Notes under the pieces: model-generated | What the model was told of the DNA's origin: nothing | What the model saw: only the letters and a program-made list of their open reading frames with translations | Databases searched by the model: none | Assembly: GCA_036524855.1 (NCBI GenBank) | Contig: DATDBL010000272.1 | Coordinates: 1-36,687, forward strand | Length of the DNA: 36,687 nt | Direction: 5' to 3' | Source: Aldersonia sp036524855 | GTDB taxonomy: Bacteria; Actinomycetota; Actinomycetes; Mycobacteriales; Mycobacteriaceae | Part shown: piece by piece, positions 1-7,933 of the stretch | Layout: the number at the start of each line of letters is the position of its first letter | How positions within the stretch are numbered: position 1 is the first letter of the stretch | Position numbers and translations under genes: made by a program

Positions 1-112
1 GCGCGAGCAGCGCAAACTTGCGCGACACCTCGTTCTCGCGATCGGCGGCCCTCACCACATCACATACAGTAACGCCCAAATCCTGAATGTAGCGGTAATT
101 TACTCGCGTGTC

Positions 113-196
113 CTAACGCAGCGTGTGTGCGGACACGCCCATAGCCGCAGCCATCTGCGCGACCGTCAGGCCCGGCCCGTCGAACTCATCCGTCAC
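113..196 (-). pseudogene. Broken MerR-family regulator, N-terminal HTH only
   Basis: Read on the minus strand from a GTG at 196-194, 27 codons give a MerR-like winged-helix start (LTVAQMAAAMGVSAHTLR) that stops with TAG exactly where the conserved LRYYER sequence should continue. In the same frame beyond the stop, down to the window edge, the translation resumes with helical sequence (YIQDLGVTVCDVVRAAD) resembling the later part of a MerR protein. An internal deletion plus the stop therefore best explains it. The promoter with a 19-bp spacer directly upstream supports the family call. MerR proteins activate such promoters by untwisting the DNA; this copy should not make a working activator. 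Confidence 0.45.
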
Positions 197-203
197 GCTG
201 AGC

Positions 204-234
204 AGACTAGAAGTTAGAGCACGCTCTAAGTCAA
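204..234 (-). promoter_or_regulatory. MerR-type promoter with 19-bp spacer and dyad
   Basis: On the minus strand TTGACT (234-229) and TAGTCT (209-204) are separated by 19 bp, the unusual spacing typical of MerR-controlled promoters. The inverted repeat TTAGAGC-N2-GCTCTAA (214-229) lies in the spacer. The GTG start at 196 follows the -10 by 7 bp, so the transcript would be leaderless or nearly so. Confidence 0.6.
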
Positions 235-289
235 AGCCTGGTGTTCGAAGCTACGGGCGGCGCGCGTGCTGGAACGCGGCGGCCACGGA

Positions 290-735
290 CGGACACGATC
301 TTCTTCGCCGGCAGGGATTTGCGGTGCCCGCGCTGGACAGCTCGACATCCGGAACAGCTGCGCGATGTGGCCGCCGAGCGCGGCCTGGAAGGGCGGGTGT
401 CGACGTCGAGCACAATGTCCGCGACAGGCTTGTCCTCACCGGATGCGTCGGTCGATGCCGTGTTCGCGCACATGAGGTTGTGCATGGCCTTGTCCAGCGT
501 CGAAAAACTCAGGCGCTGGTCAGGGAAATCCGACACGTGCTACGGCCGGTCGCAACGTACTGCGGTGTCGGCATCGCGCACGGCTACGACGTCCACGAAC
601 ACGGCGGGTTCGCCGTGCACTACTTCGACCGACGGCTGGTCGACGACCCCCGCCTCGGGCTGGGACCTCGTCGAGGACGAACCGCGCGACGGGGAGCTTG
701 CCGATGCCGTGACCCTCCGGAGTCGAGCTCCATGG
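290..735 (+). pseudogene. Frameshifted class I SAM-dependent methyltransferase remnant
   Basis: Two plus-strand frames alternate to give one recognisable protein. RHPEQLRDVAAERGLEGRV and PDASVDAVFAHMRLCMAL lie in the first frame (about 345-490). ALVREIRHVLRP and HEHGGFAVHYFDRRLVDD follow in the third (about 507-650). GWDLVEDEPRDGEL is back in the first (about 655-700). These match in order the post-motif-II region, the EIRRVLRPGG motif and the C-terminal tail of small methyltransferases. The glycine-rich SAM loop is missing and no start codon is credible. The gene is dead and has both indels and deletions. It lies divergent from the broken MerR gene, which may once have regulated it (inference). 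Confidence 0.5.
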
Positions 736-1043
736 TCATCCGCGACCGGTTCCCAGCGTCGATGGCGCCGATCGGGCCGTCGACGCCGCGCACACCCCAC
801 GTGCGGTGCGGGTCGACGTGGGTCAGTTCGGAGGGCTGCTTCCGACGGTGTCCATGCATTCCGTGTACAGGCGATTCACGCCACGCGGAACCGCAGGCGC
901 GGCCGGGCGCGCGGGGCTCGACCGGGCGTTAGCCGTGATCCACGTCCTCGGCTCGGCGGGCGAGGTGCCGGGTCGGGCACTAGGCTGGCCTGTGCAATCG
1001 CCGGGGGTTCGGTGCACGTGCGGTTCGGGAGGGGATCGATTCG
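736..1043. other. Gene-free stretch
   Basis: About 300 bp with overlapping short frames on both strands but no recognisable protein, RNA or repeat. It probably belongs to the same decayed segment as its neighbours. Confidence 0.5.
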
Positions 1044-1409
1044 ATGAGTGAGGGTGGGGACTGGAAACCGCGGTACCGTTCGGATCGTTGGGCGACGGAG
1101 CGGACAGCGTTCGCGAGGTGGCGCACGACGGGGTCGGGCCGTGTGTGGCCTCCGTTGCGCCGGCAGCGGTTTCGCCGCTGGCTGATCGAGTACCGCGCCC
1201 ACGAGGACGCCCTGATGTACCGGCAGTTCGCCGACGAGCGGCGCGAGCGGCTCGCGAGCGGCGCCCCGGAGTTGCTCGCCTCGATGAATGGAATCCAAGG
1301 GGCGCGACCACCCCGAACGGGTCCCAGCAACGCCTGCATCACGGCCAGGGTGACCAGTTCGGCGTCGGGTGATCTTGGGTTGCAGACCGATCACGGGCCG
1401 CGAGTCTGA
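1044..1409 (+). CDS. Hypothetical protein, 3' end probably replaced by IS remnant
   Basis: A 121-codon frame begins at ATG 1044, preceded by GAGGGG at a good ribosome-binding distance. The first 82 or so residues have biased, coding-like codon use and an Arg/Trp-rich composition (for example LRRQRFRRWLIEYRAHEDAL), but I recognise no family. From about 1320 the DNA instead reads as a transposase remnant on the opposite strand, so the last 30 residues are probably not native. It is best seen as a truncated gene of unknown function. Confidence 0.35.
   Translation: MSEGGDWKPRYRSDRWATERTAFARWRTTGSGRVWPPLRRQRFRRWLIEYRAHEDALMYRQFADERRERLASGAPELLASMNGIQGARPPRTGPSNACITARVTSSASGDLGLQTDHGPRV
1322..1408 (-). 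mobile_element. Transposase N-terminal remnant (IS982-like)
   Basis: On the minus strand SRPVIGLQPKI is followed, after a one-base shift, by PDAELVTLAVMQALLG. This pair matches the conserved N-terminal stretch of IS982-type transposases common in actinobacteria (a basic RPxVGIxPK segment, then SDAELxTLAVMQALLG). Homology stops abruptly after LLG at about 1322, and no catalytic DDE region follows. Only about 30 residues survive, so the family call is tentative. Confidence 0.45.
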
Positions 1410-1524
1410 ACACCCTCTCCCTCAAATCACACGCGCCACACCGGTAACACCCCTTGGAATCACTCACCCAGGCCCGGTACTCCTGAGCGTGTCGCCGGGT
1501 GACAACTGGGGTGATCTTGTTTGG

Positions 1525-2730
1525 TCAAACGGGGAATCGGTTGATCGTCTCGTTGTAGGCGTCTTGGGCGTCGGTGAGCGCGACGCGGCTGTAGATTTCG
1601 AGGCTTTGCCGGCTGGCGTGGCCGCTGTAGGGCTGGATGAGGGCGTCGTCGATGCCTTGGGTTTCAGCCAGGTGAACAGGAAGTGCCGTAGCCGGTGGGG
1701 TGGCATGTGGTGGTCGAGCCCGGCCTGGTCGGCGTAGCGGGAGAGCATCGCACGCACGCCGCGGGTGCTGTAGGGCCGCCGCCAGCTGGACTCGAACAGG
1801 TACGCCCCGCCGGCGTGGCGGCGGGCGTCGATGTGTAGGGCGAGGGTCTCGCGGAAGGGGGAAGGGAAAGGGTACGGTGCGGTCTTTGCCGCCCTTGCCG
1901 CGGGTGATACGGATCCGGCAGGCGTCCAGGTCGACCTCGTCGAGGCGGATCGCGACCAGCTCGGCTACCCGGACCCCGGTGTAGAGCAGGGTCTTGATGA
2001 GCACGACGTCGGCGGAGCGGCGCCCGTGCCACACGACCTGGTAGTAGCGGCGGATCTCGTCCTCGGTCGGCACGTGGGGCAGCGTCTTTGGTTCCCGTTC
2101 GACGCTGACGCCGAGTTCGGTGAGGAACTCGGCGGCCCTAGCTCCGCTGGAGATATAGAAGGCCAGTAGCGCCCGGTCCCGGTCGCAGGTCATCGCACTG
2201 AACAGCTCACCCCACAGTTGGTCGGGGATGGAACGGGGCGGCCGGTTGGCAACCTTCTGGCGCAGTCGGGCACGTGGTGCCAACCCATGCGGCTCCAGCG
2301 GACTGCGATAGCCGAGCAGTGCACGGCGCCCCGGCTGGTCTGGCACCGGGTTGACCGCCGGTCCCCGGCCGTAGTGGGCGTGGAAGGCGTAGAACCCCGA
2401 CAGCGCCGAGAGCGTGTGGTTGATCGTTGAGGGCGCGTAGCCCTCCGGCAGCGCCGCCTTTCCGGTACGCAGGTTTACGGTGCCCGGCCGCACTCCCGAG
2501 GAGCGCCGCCGCTGCGGGTTACTGGCCGTGCGCAGCCACCCCACCAGCACCGTCACCTCGGCGGTCGTCGCCCGCTCCCAACTCGTCTCCAGAACGGACA
2601 ACAGCCGCCACCAGCGCAACAGATCATGCGCATAGGATTTGCACGTTAGATGGCTCGCATCCCCGAGGGCGAGATCCCGCAGATACTTGCTGATCGGCTC
2701 GACCTCGACGCCGGTGTTGCCGTCGACCAC
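1525..2730 (-). pseudogene. Tyrosine recombinase/integrase, chimeric and frameshifted
   Basis: From a GTG at 2730 (GGGAGG eight bases upstream) the protein starts with a core-binding domain (EPISKYLRDLALGDASHLT). It runs into a first catalytic region ending at AFYISSGARAAEFL, where the conserved box-I arginine sits. It then restarts with a second recombinase catalytic domain: TLLYTGVRVAELVAI (box-I Arg), HRLRHF (HxxR), SGHASRQSLEIYSR (His and the tyrosine nucleophile). The second domain is interrupted by two compensating frameshifts, near 1868 after GGKDRTVPF and near 1668 just before TQGIDDAL. The stretch between them, with HRLRHF, lies in another frame. So it is a fusion of two integrase fragments, probably inactive unless the shifts are sequence errors. 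The open frame continues to 3291, but that extension has no integrase features. Confidence 0.65.
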
Positions 2731-2805
2731 GAACTGGCCCTCCCGGACCGCGTCCTGATCGCCACCTCCGACGACGCACCCGAGACGGCCTCGGAACTGA
2801 AGTTT
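2731..2805 (+). pseudogene. 3' stub of a second DesA3-like desaturase
   Basis: The translation ELALPDRVLIATSDDAPETA followed by SELKF aligns without gaps to the C-terminal tail of the intact desaturase encoded at 3336-4544 (KLALPNKFLEATADDAPETA, then SERKF). Similarity begins abruptly next to the integrase start codon at 2730 and fades after about 25 codons. It is a leftover of a duplicated desaturase gene, truncated at the integrase boundary. Confidence 0.6.
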
Positions 2806-3275
2806 CGCACCCACGCGACACCACCGACCCCGAGGTAGCGGGCTCAACGGAAACACCGGCCAGCACACGACGTTAGGAACGTCGACATGTACAGACTTCG
2901 AGGACGCTGCCAACACACCGAAACCCAGCCGGCGAGCTGCTTGAATGGCGGTCCGTCCGACCGGCCAACAACCGGGCACGATGGCCGATCGGTCTCGCCG
3001 GACTGTTGTCGGTCGATCGGCGGTCCTGGCGCGCCGCGCTTCCCGATCAAGAACTAACCTCGGAGGTGTGAGCACCGAGTTTGCGCGGCGACACCACACC
3101 CAGGGCCCCGCTGGTGTGACGGTGTGGTGCGGGCCGAGCGCCAGCCCGGCACAGGAGCGACTGCGCGAAACCGATCGCCCGGCAGACCTACGGCATTCCA
3201 CTGCCGAGGATCCCGACAACGCAGCAACAGCCGAGATGAGCCTCACCCGACTGCGCTTGTTCCTGGACGGAAGGG
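2806..3275. other. Gene-free stretch
   Basis: About 470 bp upstream of the desaturase. Frames are open on both strands because of high GC, but none gives a recognisable protein. It is probably the decayed flank of the integrase and desaturase duplication. Confidence 0.5.
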
Positions 3276-3326
3276 TTAACTCCCGCCTCATCGTCCGGTA
3301 ACCTACCGTTGGGTAATATTCGGTAG
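3276..3326 (+). promoter_or_regulatory. Putative desaturase promoter with dyad operator
   Basis: TTAACT (3276-3281) and TAACCT (3299-3304) are spaced 17 bp. The inverted repeat CTACCG-N12-CGGTAG (3303-3326) lies between the -10 and the ATG at 3336 and could bind a dimeric repressor. No clear Shine-Dalgarno precedes the ATG. Confidence 0.35.
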
Positions 3327-3335
3327 CGTAACTTC

Positions 3336-4544
3336 ATGGCGATTTCGGATGTCAAGCAGTACGCCCACCTGAGCGCGGCGGATGTCGAGGCGCTGGGCCG
3401 CGAGTTCGACGCGATCCGCCGCGATATCGAAGCCTCGCGCGGCGACCGCGATGCCCGCTACATCCACGACGCCATCCGGCTGCAGCGGGGTCTGGAACTA
3501 GCCAGTCGTACGGTCCTTTTCGCGAGTCTGTTCCCGCCCGCCTGGCTTGTCGGCACGGCGATGCTCGGCGCATCGAAGATCATCGAGAACATGGAGCTGG
3601 GCCACAACGTGATGCACGGCCAGTGGGACTGGATGAACGATCCGGAGATCCACTCGTCGTCGTGGGAATGGGACATCGTCGGTGCCTCGCAGCATTGGAA
3701 GCAGACCCACAACCACATCCACCACAAGTACACCAACGTGGTCGGGATGGACGACGACGTGGGCTACGGCCTGTTGCGCGTGACCCGCGATCAGGCCTGG
3801 AACCCACTCAACCTCGGCAACCCCGTCTACAACCTGGCGCTGCAGGTGTTCTTCGAATACGGTGTGGCGCTGCAGCATCTGGAGTTGGCCGAGGTCATCG
3901 GTGGACGCGTCGGGCGCGTGGAGCTGCAGCGCAGGGCCCGCGAGGTGCTCTCGAAGATCGGCCGACAGACGCTCAAGGATTACCTCCTGTATCCGGTGTT
4001 GACCGGTCTTGCGTTCCCGACCACCTTGACGGCGAACGCCGCCGCCAACGTGATCCGCAACGTCTGGACCAACGCCGTGATCTTCTGCGGGCATTTCCCC
4101 GACGGCGCGGAGAAGTTCACCGAGAAGGACCTGGAGAACGAGACGCCGGGCCAGTGGTACCTGCGACAGATGCTGGGTTCGGCGAACTTCGAGGCCGGAC
4201 CGGTCATGGAATTCATGACCGGCAACCTCTGCTACCAGATCGAGCACCACCTGTTTCCCGACCTGCCGAGCAACCGGCTGCGGGAGATCTCGATACGAAC
4301 GAAGGCGCTCGCCGAGACGTACGATCTGCCGTACACGACGGGATCGTTGCCCGCGCAATATCTGAAGTCGTGGCGCACCATCGCCAAGCTCGCACTGCCG
4401 AACAAGTTCCTCGAGGCCACTGCCGACGACGCGCCCGAGACCGCGTCGGAGCGCAAATTCACCGATCCGCGCCCGCAGTTCGACGCGGTCTCGGGCCAGC
4501 GCCGCGGGCTGTCGACAGCGCTACGTGACCGCCCGGGAGCCTGA
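3336..4544 (+). CDS. Acyl-CoA fatty acid desaturase, DesA3-like
   Basis: A 402-residue membrane-bound di-iron desaturase, predicted to insert a cis double bond into saturated acyl-CoA (stearoyl-CoA delta-9 in mycobacterial DesA3). All three histidine boxes are present: GHNVMH (about 89-94), HNHIHH (125-130) and QIEHH (301-305). Hydrophobic segments surround residues 56-80 and 215-250. Full length for the family. The usual redox partner (a ferredoxin-reductase-like oxidoreductase) is not adjacent. The C-terminal tail with ADDAPETASERKF is mirrored in the stub at 2731-2805, and the N-terminus in the stub at 5747-5819, so the locus has been duplicated and broken up. The gene itself looks intact. 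Confidence 0.9.
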   Translation: MAISDVKQYAHLSAADVEALGREFDAIRRDIEASRGDRDARYIHDAIRLQRGLELASRTVLFASLFPPAWLVGTAMLGASKIIENMELGHNVMHGQWDWMNDPEIHSSSWEWDIVGASQHWKQTHNHIHHKYTNVVGMDDDVGYGLLRVTRDQAWNPLNLGNPVYNLALQVFFEYGVALQHLELAEVIGGRVGRVELQRRAREVLSKIGRQTLKDYLLYPVLTGLAFPTTLTANAAANVIRNVWTNAVIFCGHFPDGAEKFTEKDLENETPGQWYLRQMLGSANFEAGPVMEFMTGNLCYQIEHHLFPDLPSNRLREISIRTKALAETYDLPYTTGSLPAQYLKSWRTIAKLALPNKFLEATADDAPETASERKFTDPRPQFDAVSGQRRGLSTALRDRPGA

Positions 4545-4816
4545 CATCGGAAAGAACGGGCTGGGTGGAAAAAGACAGCGTACGACCCGGCCGGGCGACC
4601 GCAAATCCACGTCGCCACACCGGCCAAGGCCGATGCTGACGGACGGTCCCGACGGGTCGGGCACACAGGCGATCGAGCGGCACCGGATGCAGGTCCTTGG
4701 CTGTGGTCGGACTCCGAATGCTCAGTCGCGCCGAGGAGGTCGAGCTCTCGGCTCGCGTCGGCGATGCGGCCGTGCTTGCGCTGGAGTGTTTCGTCTCGGC
4801 TGCTCGCAGTGCCCGG
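4545..4816. other. Intergenic region with possible sigma-factor scrap
   Basis: Between the desaturase and the convergent DUF1206 gene. The plus-strand frame at about 4718-4790 reads MLSRAEEVELSARV, resembling the L-L-S/T-x-E-E-E-V-E-L stretch of sigma-70 region 1.2. No other sigma region follows, so it is at most a remnant. No terminator hairpin was found. Confidence 0.3.
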
Positions 4817-5674
4817 TTACATCTTGGTGTATCGCGCCATGGCGAAGCTGTAGAGACCGTAGGTGATGATGCCGATGCCGGCCGCGACGAGGAGTGCAAC
4901 TCCGTAGGGTTGCCCGCCGAGGGTCTTGAAGGCGCCATCGAGTCCGGAGGCCTTGTCGGGCTCGGATTGGCTGACGGCAAGGATCACCAGCGCTCCGATG
5001 GCGGCGATGGCCAGTCCTTTCGCGATGTATCCGACCGTGCCGAGGCGTCGCACGAGCGGGCTGGTGGTGCCTGTGAGGTCGTCGAGGAACTTCTGAGCTA
5101 CTCCCTTGTAGATGTGGTATCCGCCGACTGCGATGATGACCAGCGCACCGGTGACGAGGGCGATCGTGCCGGGGGTGGTCTGCATCAGCCCGGCGGTGAT
5201 TCCCGCACTCTGACCGCTGCTGGATCTGCCGCTGCCGCGGGCGAATCCGAGTGCGGAGAAGGCCAACGAGAAGTAGACCACAGCCAGGGCGAAAGCCTTG
5301 AGACGATCGATCACTTCCGACTTCGTGCTGTCGGCGTCGGGTGTGGACGAACTACCGAGTGCCGCTTCGGCGAGGCGCCACAGTCCCATGATCGCGAACG
5401 CGACGACGCCCACCCACAGCGCGGCGATGCCGCCGGGTTTGGCGGCCAGTTCCGTCATGGCCCCGGATTGGTCGGCGGTGCCGGCTGCGCCACCGAGGGC
5501 GAGCCGGATGGCGATGTAGCCGATGATCAGGTGCACGATGCCGCTCACGACGAACCCGGCCCGGGCGAACCGTTCGAAGAAACTGTTCTGGGCCATTCGA
5601 CCCGCGGTCGAGGTCGAGTTGTCGTAGGACCGCGAGGACGCGGCGGGTGCGGGGGAAGCCGTGGTGTCAGGCAT
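4817..5674 (-). CDS. DUF1206 domain membrane protein
   Basis: 285 residues with about six hydrophobic helices (roughly residues 38-60, 84-105, 125-145, 168-188, 211-232, 258-279). They form three repeats that each carry the DUF1206 signature of a Gly-rich helix with an aromatic-Lys or aromatic-Arg end (GYHIYKGVAQKFL, GYIAKGLA, GLYSFAMARYTKM). A 30-residue Ser/Ala/Thr-rich cytoplasmic N-terminus precedes them. The family's function is unknown; it is common in actinobacterial stress-induced sets. Its neighbours DUF6131 and CsbD fit a cell-envelope or stress role, but that is inference. Confidence 0.85.
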   Translation of the reverse strand: MPDTTASPAPAASSRSYDNSTSTAGRMAQNSFFERFARAGFVVSGIVHLIIGYIAIRLALGGAAGTADQSGAMTELAAKPGGIAALWVGVVAFAIMGLWRLAEAALGSSSTPDADSTKSEVIDRLKAFALAVVYFSLAFSALGFARGSGRSSSGQSAGITAGLMQTTPGTIALVTGALVIIAVGGYHIYKGVAQKFLDDLTGTTSPLVRRLGTVGYIAKGLAIAAIGALVILAVSQSEPDKASGLDGAFKTLGGQPYGVALLVAAGIGIITYGLYSFAMARYTKM

Positions 5675-5746
5675 GACGATCGTCCGATAGTGGTGGTGGG
5701 TTCCTCCGACGGAGGATGTGACGGTCGGTGGACCGGTCTCGCAGGG

Positions 5747-5819
5747 CTACTCGTCGCCGAGCGCCTCGATGCGCTCGCCGGTGGAGGTGTGCGTACTCCT
5801 CGACAACTGAGATCGCCAT
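5747..5819 (-). pseudogene. 5' stub of a third DesA3-like desaturase
   Basis: From ATG 5819 on the minus strand the peptide MAISVVEEYAHL matches the first residues of the intact desaturase (MAISDVKQYAHL). After a one-base shift it continues TGERIEALGDE, matching SAADVEALGRE, then stops at TAG 5749-5747. Only about 24 codons survive. With the stub at 2731 this shows that at least two extra desaturase copies or fragments existed here. Confidence 0.6.
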
Positions 5820-5910
5820 GGCGTGCTCCAGATTCCGGACGGACCCACACCGCAACGTGGGTTTTGGTCACGTCCGGTGCGGTCCTCGGGCGGGGTCAGT
5901 AGTAGTGGCG

Positions 5911-6051
5911 TCAGCCTGCCACCGCGTGACCCATCGACCCCATGATCACCAGGACCGCTCCGATGAGGATGAGCGCGACCCCGGCGTACAGCAGGATGGG
6001 CACGCTGATGACGACGCCGATGACGGCGAGGATGATTCCGAGAATGATCAT
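5911..6051 (-). CDS. DUF6131 small membrane protein
   Basis: 46 residues starting MIILGIILAVIGVVIS, with two hydrophobic helices separated by a short turn (PILLYAG) and a Gly-rich tail (MGSMGHAVAG). This is the size and pattern of the actinobacterial DUF6131 family. Function is unknown. It lies 95 bp downstream of the CsbD gene on the same strand and could be cotranscribed with it. It is too short for many gene callers. Confidence 0.75.
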   Translation of the reverse strand: MIILGIILAVIGVVISVPILLYAGVALILIGAVLVIMGSMGHAVAG

Positions 6052-6146
6052 GACGACCTGATTTCTGGTTGTGTTGCCTGTGGATGGAAGCCGGTGCGCG
6101 GTGCGGTGCCGGGCAGCGCGCGGCGCTCCGACGTGAGATGTGGGGG

Positions 6147-6314
6147 CTAGTGTTCGAAGGCGTCTTTGATCTTGGCACCGGACTGCTTCAGGTTGCCTTT
6201 GGCGTGGTCGGCTCGACCTTCGGCCTCGAGGCTGCGATTCCGGGTGGCTCTGCCGAATATCTTCTTGACCGAACCCTTGGCGGCCTGTGCCGAATGCGCG
6301 ATCTTCTTTCCCAT
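6147..6314 (-). CDS. CsbD family stress-response protein
   Basis: 55 residues, MGKKIAHSAQAAKGSVKKIF and onward, with EAEGRADHAKGNLKQSGAKI in the second half. This is the hydrophilic Lys/Ala/Gly-rich repeat pattern of CsbD-like proteins, which are induced by general stress in many bacteria; their molecular role is unknown. The start is ATG 6314, with a weak purine-rich stretch upstream. It lies between the membrane protein gene at 6408-6860 and DUF6131, all on the same strand, suggesting a small stress-associated operon. Confidence 0.8.
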   Translation of the reverse strand: MGKKIAHSAQAAKGSVKKIFGRATRNRSLEAEGRADHAKGNLKQSGAKIKDAFEH

Positions 6315-6407
6315 GTTCAAGACGATTTCTTCTTTCTCTGGTGTTCTTTCTTTGGTGTTCGCCTGCGCGGACGCGCCGGCGGTGGTGTGAATCGATGCCG
6401 GCCGTGG

Positions 6408-6860
6408 TCACCGTGTGACGTCGTGGCCTACGGAGTCTCGCTCTGGTCGGTGACCGAACGGGTGCCGCCAGTCACGGCCCCCGTCGTCTCGGGTCGTCGC
6501 GGGTGTCCGGTCGACCGCGTCCGGATTCGCGGCGACCGTCTCGTGCTGGTCGGCGAGGCGGTCCCGGTCGCGAGACAGCTCCGCTGTTTCGCGGCGAGAA
6601 TCCTTCAGGTCGTGGCGGGCGAGGCGGCCGCGTCGAGAGGTCCGCCGGGCACCGGCCAGCAACAGGGCCAGCCCGAGCAGCCCGACCGCGCCGACGACGA
6701 TGCCGTAGAGGAACAGCGTCCCGGTGGAACCGGTGACGTGGTAGCCGAACACGGCGAAGCTATCGGTCAGTGCGTGCCCGCCGCCGCTGTTGCTCAGCAC
6801 GCCCGCGGTTCCGACGACCACGGCGGCGAGGAGAACGACGAGTCCGAAGATGACGATCAT
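6408..6860 (-). CDS. Small two-helix membrane protein, function unknown
   Basis: 150 residues preceded by a strong GGAGG five bases before ATG 6860. Two transmembrane helices (about residues 2-22 and 48-69, the latter with GIVVGAVGLLGLALLLAGAR) are joined by a short loop containing FAVFGYHVTGSTGTLF. A charged cytoplasmic tail follows, with SRRETAELSRDRDRLADQ likely forming a coiled coil. Similar short proteins are common in Rhodococcus-like genomes without known function. Its upstream region carries the operator-like element shared with the two tetR genes nearby, so it is probably controlled by one of those TetR proteins (inference). Confidence 0.75.
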   Translation of the reverse strand: MIVIFGLVVLLAAVVVGTAGVLSNSGGGHALTDSFAVFGYHVTGSTGTLFLYGIVVGAVGLLGLALLLAGARRTSRRGRLARHDLKDSRRETAELSRDRDRLADQHETVAANPDAVDRTPATTRDDGGRDWRHPFGHRPERDSVGHDVTR

Positions 6861-6910
6861 GGCGGCCTCCAGGCCTGTTGTAGTACCCAGTCTACGCTAT
6901 ATCGCAACAA

Positions 6911-6931
6911 TGTAGGTCTACGCTGTTGACA
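6911..6931 (-). promoter_or_regulatory. Shared TetR-operator candidate, copy A
   Basis: TGTAG-GT-CTAC-GCTG-TTGACA on the plus strand, 51 bp upstream of the membrane-protein gene on the minus strand. Same arrangement (YGTAG-N2-CTAC-N4-TTGACA) as copies B (7062-7082) and C (9502-9522). In all three the TGTCAA end is distal to the gene it precedes. Confidence 0.55.
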
Positions 6932-7061
6932 CCGAAAACTTCGAAGTTGCTGGCCGGCCGGGCGACCGCGCCCGCACGACCGCCGGGAGCACGGCGAAGA
7001 TGACAAGTTCCAGAGAACAACGTTGTAGACAACCCGATTGAACGCCCGCACGCAGGACGAA

Positions 7062-7082
7062 TGTCAACGCTGTAGTACTACA
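7062..7082 (+). promoter_or_regulatory. Shared TetR-operator candidate, copy B
   Basis: TGTCAA-CGCT-GTAG-TA-CTACA, the same element in opposite orientation to copy A, 38 bp before the first tetR gene. The core TGTAGTACTACA is a perfect palindrome. The overlapping TACAAT (7079-7084) could be the -10, so a bound repressor would block it. Confidence 0.55.
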
Positions 7083-7120
7083 ATCGCACGCTACGGCTTG
7101 TCGACGGAAGGCACTGCTCG

Positions 7121-7873
7121 ATGACGACACCACCGACCGACCGGGCAGGTTCGCGACCCGCGGCCGCTCCCGGGGACCGGGGCGGTCGCGGCAGCGATGA
7201 CGGTCAGCTCTCCCGGTCGATGATCGTGCGGTCCGCGCTGGCGATCATCGACCGCGACGGGGTCGACGCGTTGACGATGCGGCGTCTCGGTGATGCCATG
7301 GGCCGGGATCCGATGGGTCTCTACCGGCACATTCCGAACAAGGGTGAGGTGCTCGACGGTGTCGCCGAGCTCGTGTTCGACGAGTTGTCGGTCGATACCA
7401 CCGACCCAGACTGGGCGAGCCAACTGCGGGCCGTCGCACGCGACTTCCGCGGGTTGGCGTTGGCGCATCCGAAGGTCGTGCCGCTGCTGGTCACCCGCCC
7501 TTTGTCGACGCCGCTGGGGTTGCGGCCTCCGGGGACGCTGCGGCCACTCGAAGACGTCCTCACCCTGCTCACCCGCGCCGGGTTCACCGGGGTCGACGCG
7601 CTACACATCTACCGAGCATTGTTCGGGTTTCTCTACGGTCACGTCCTCAACGAACTCCAGGAGCTTGTCGAGCGCCCCGAGGAAACCGACGAGGTGCTGC
7701 GCCTGGGCCTGCACCGGTTGCCGATCAACGAATTTCCGCTGTTGCGTGAACTTGCCCCCGCCCTGGCTTCCTACGACGGGCCCGCCGAACTCGAACGCGG
7801 ACTCGACATCCTGCTCACCGGACTCACGACCGCCCTGGTCACACCCGACAGTCCCCCTGCTGCCCGGTCGTGA
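7121..7873 (+). CDS. TetR/AcrR family regulator with TetR_C domain (paralogue 1)
   Basis: 250 residues; GGAAGG stands eight or nine bases before ATG 7121. A disordered Arg/Gly-rich N-terminus (1-30) is followed by the HTH (about 33-80, with DRDGVDALTMRRLGDAMGRD and GLYRHIPNKGEVL). A long helical ligand domain of the TetR_C type follows (VPLLVTRPLSTPLGLRP, LHIYRALFGFLYGHVL). It is very similar along its whole length to the second TetR at 8691-9467. Divergent from the small membrane protein gene, with operator-like repeats between them, it is probably an autoregulated repressor. The ligand is unknown. Confidence 0.88.
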   Translation: MTTPPTDRAGSRPAAAPGDRGGRGSDDGQLSRSMIVRSALAIIDRDGVDALTMRRLGDAMGRDPMGLYRHIPNKGEVLDGVAELVFDELSVDTTDPDWASQLRAVARDFRGLALAHPKVVPLLVTRPLSTPLGLRPPGTLRPLEDVLTLLTRAGFTGVDALHIYRALFGFLYGHVLNELQELVERPEETDEVLRLGLHRLPINEFPLLRELAPALASYDGPAELERGLDILLTGLTTALVTPDSPPAARS

Positions 7874-7933
7874 GCCGACGTAGCGGCGTTGCGTCGTTCC
7901 AGGTGCCGCGAAGGATTCGACCACAACAAGCGG

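Noticed and set aside
2731..3291. N-terminal extension of the integrase frame
   Set aside because: No integrase features, opposite-strand desaturase similarity, and a better start with a ribosome-binding site at 2730.
1..3300. tRNA or att site beside the integrase
   Set aside because: No tRNA-like cloverleaf or direct repeat pair could be found by eye on either side.
4697..5902. 401-codon plus-strand frame over DUF1206
   Set aside because: Antisense shadow of the DUF1206 gene; only its first 30 codons hint at an old sigma-factor scrap.
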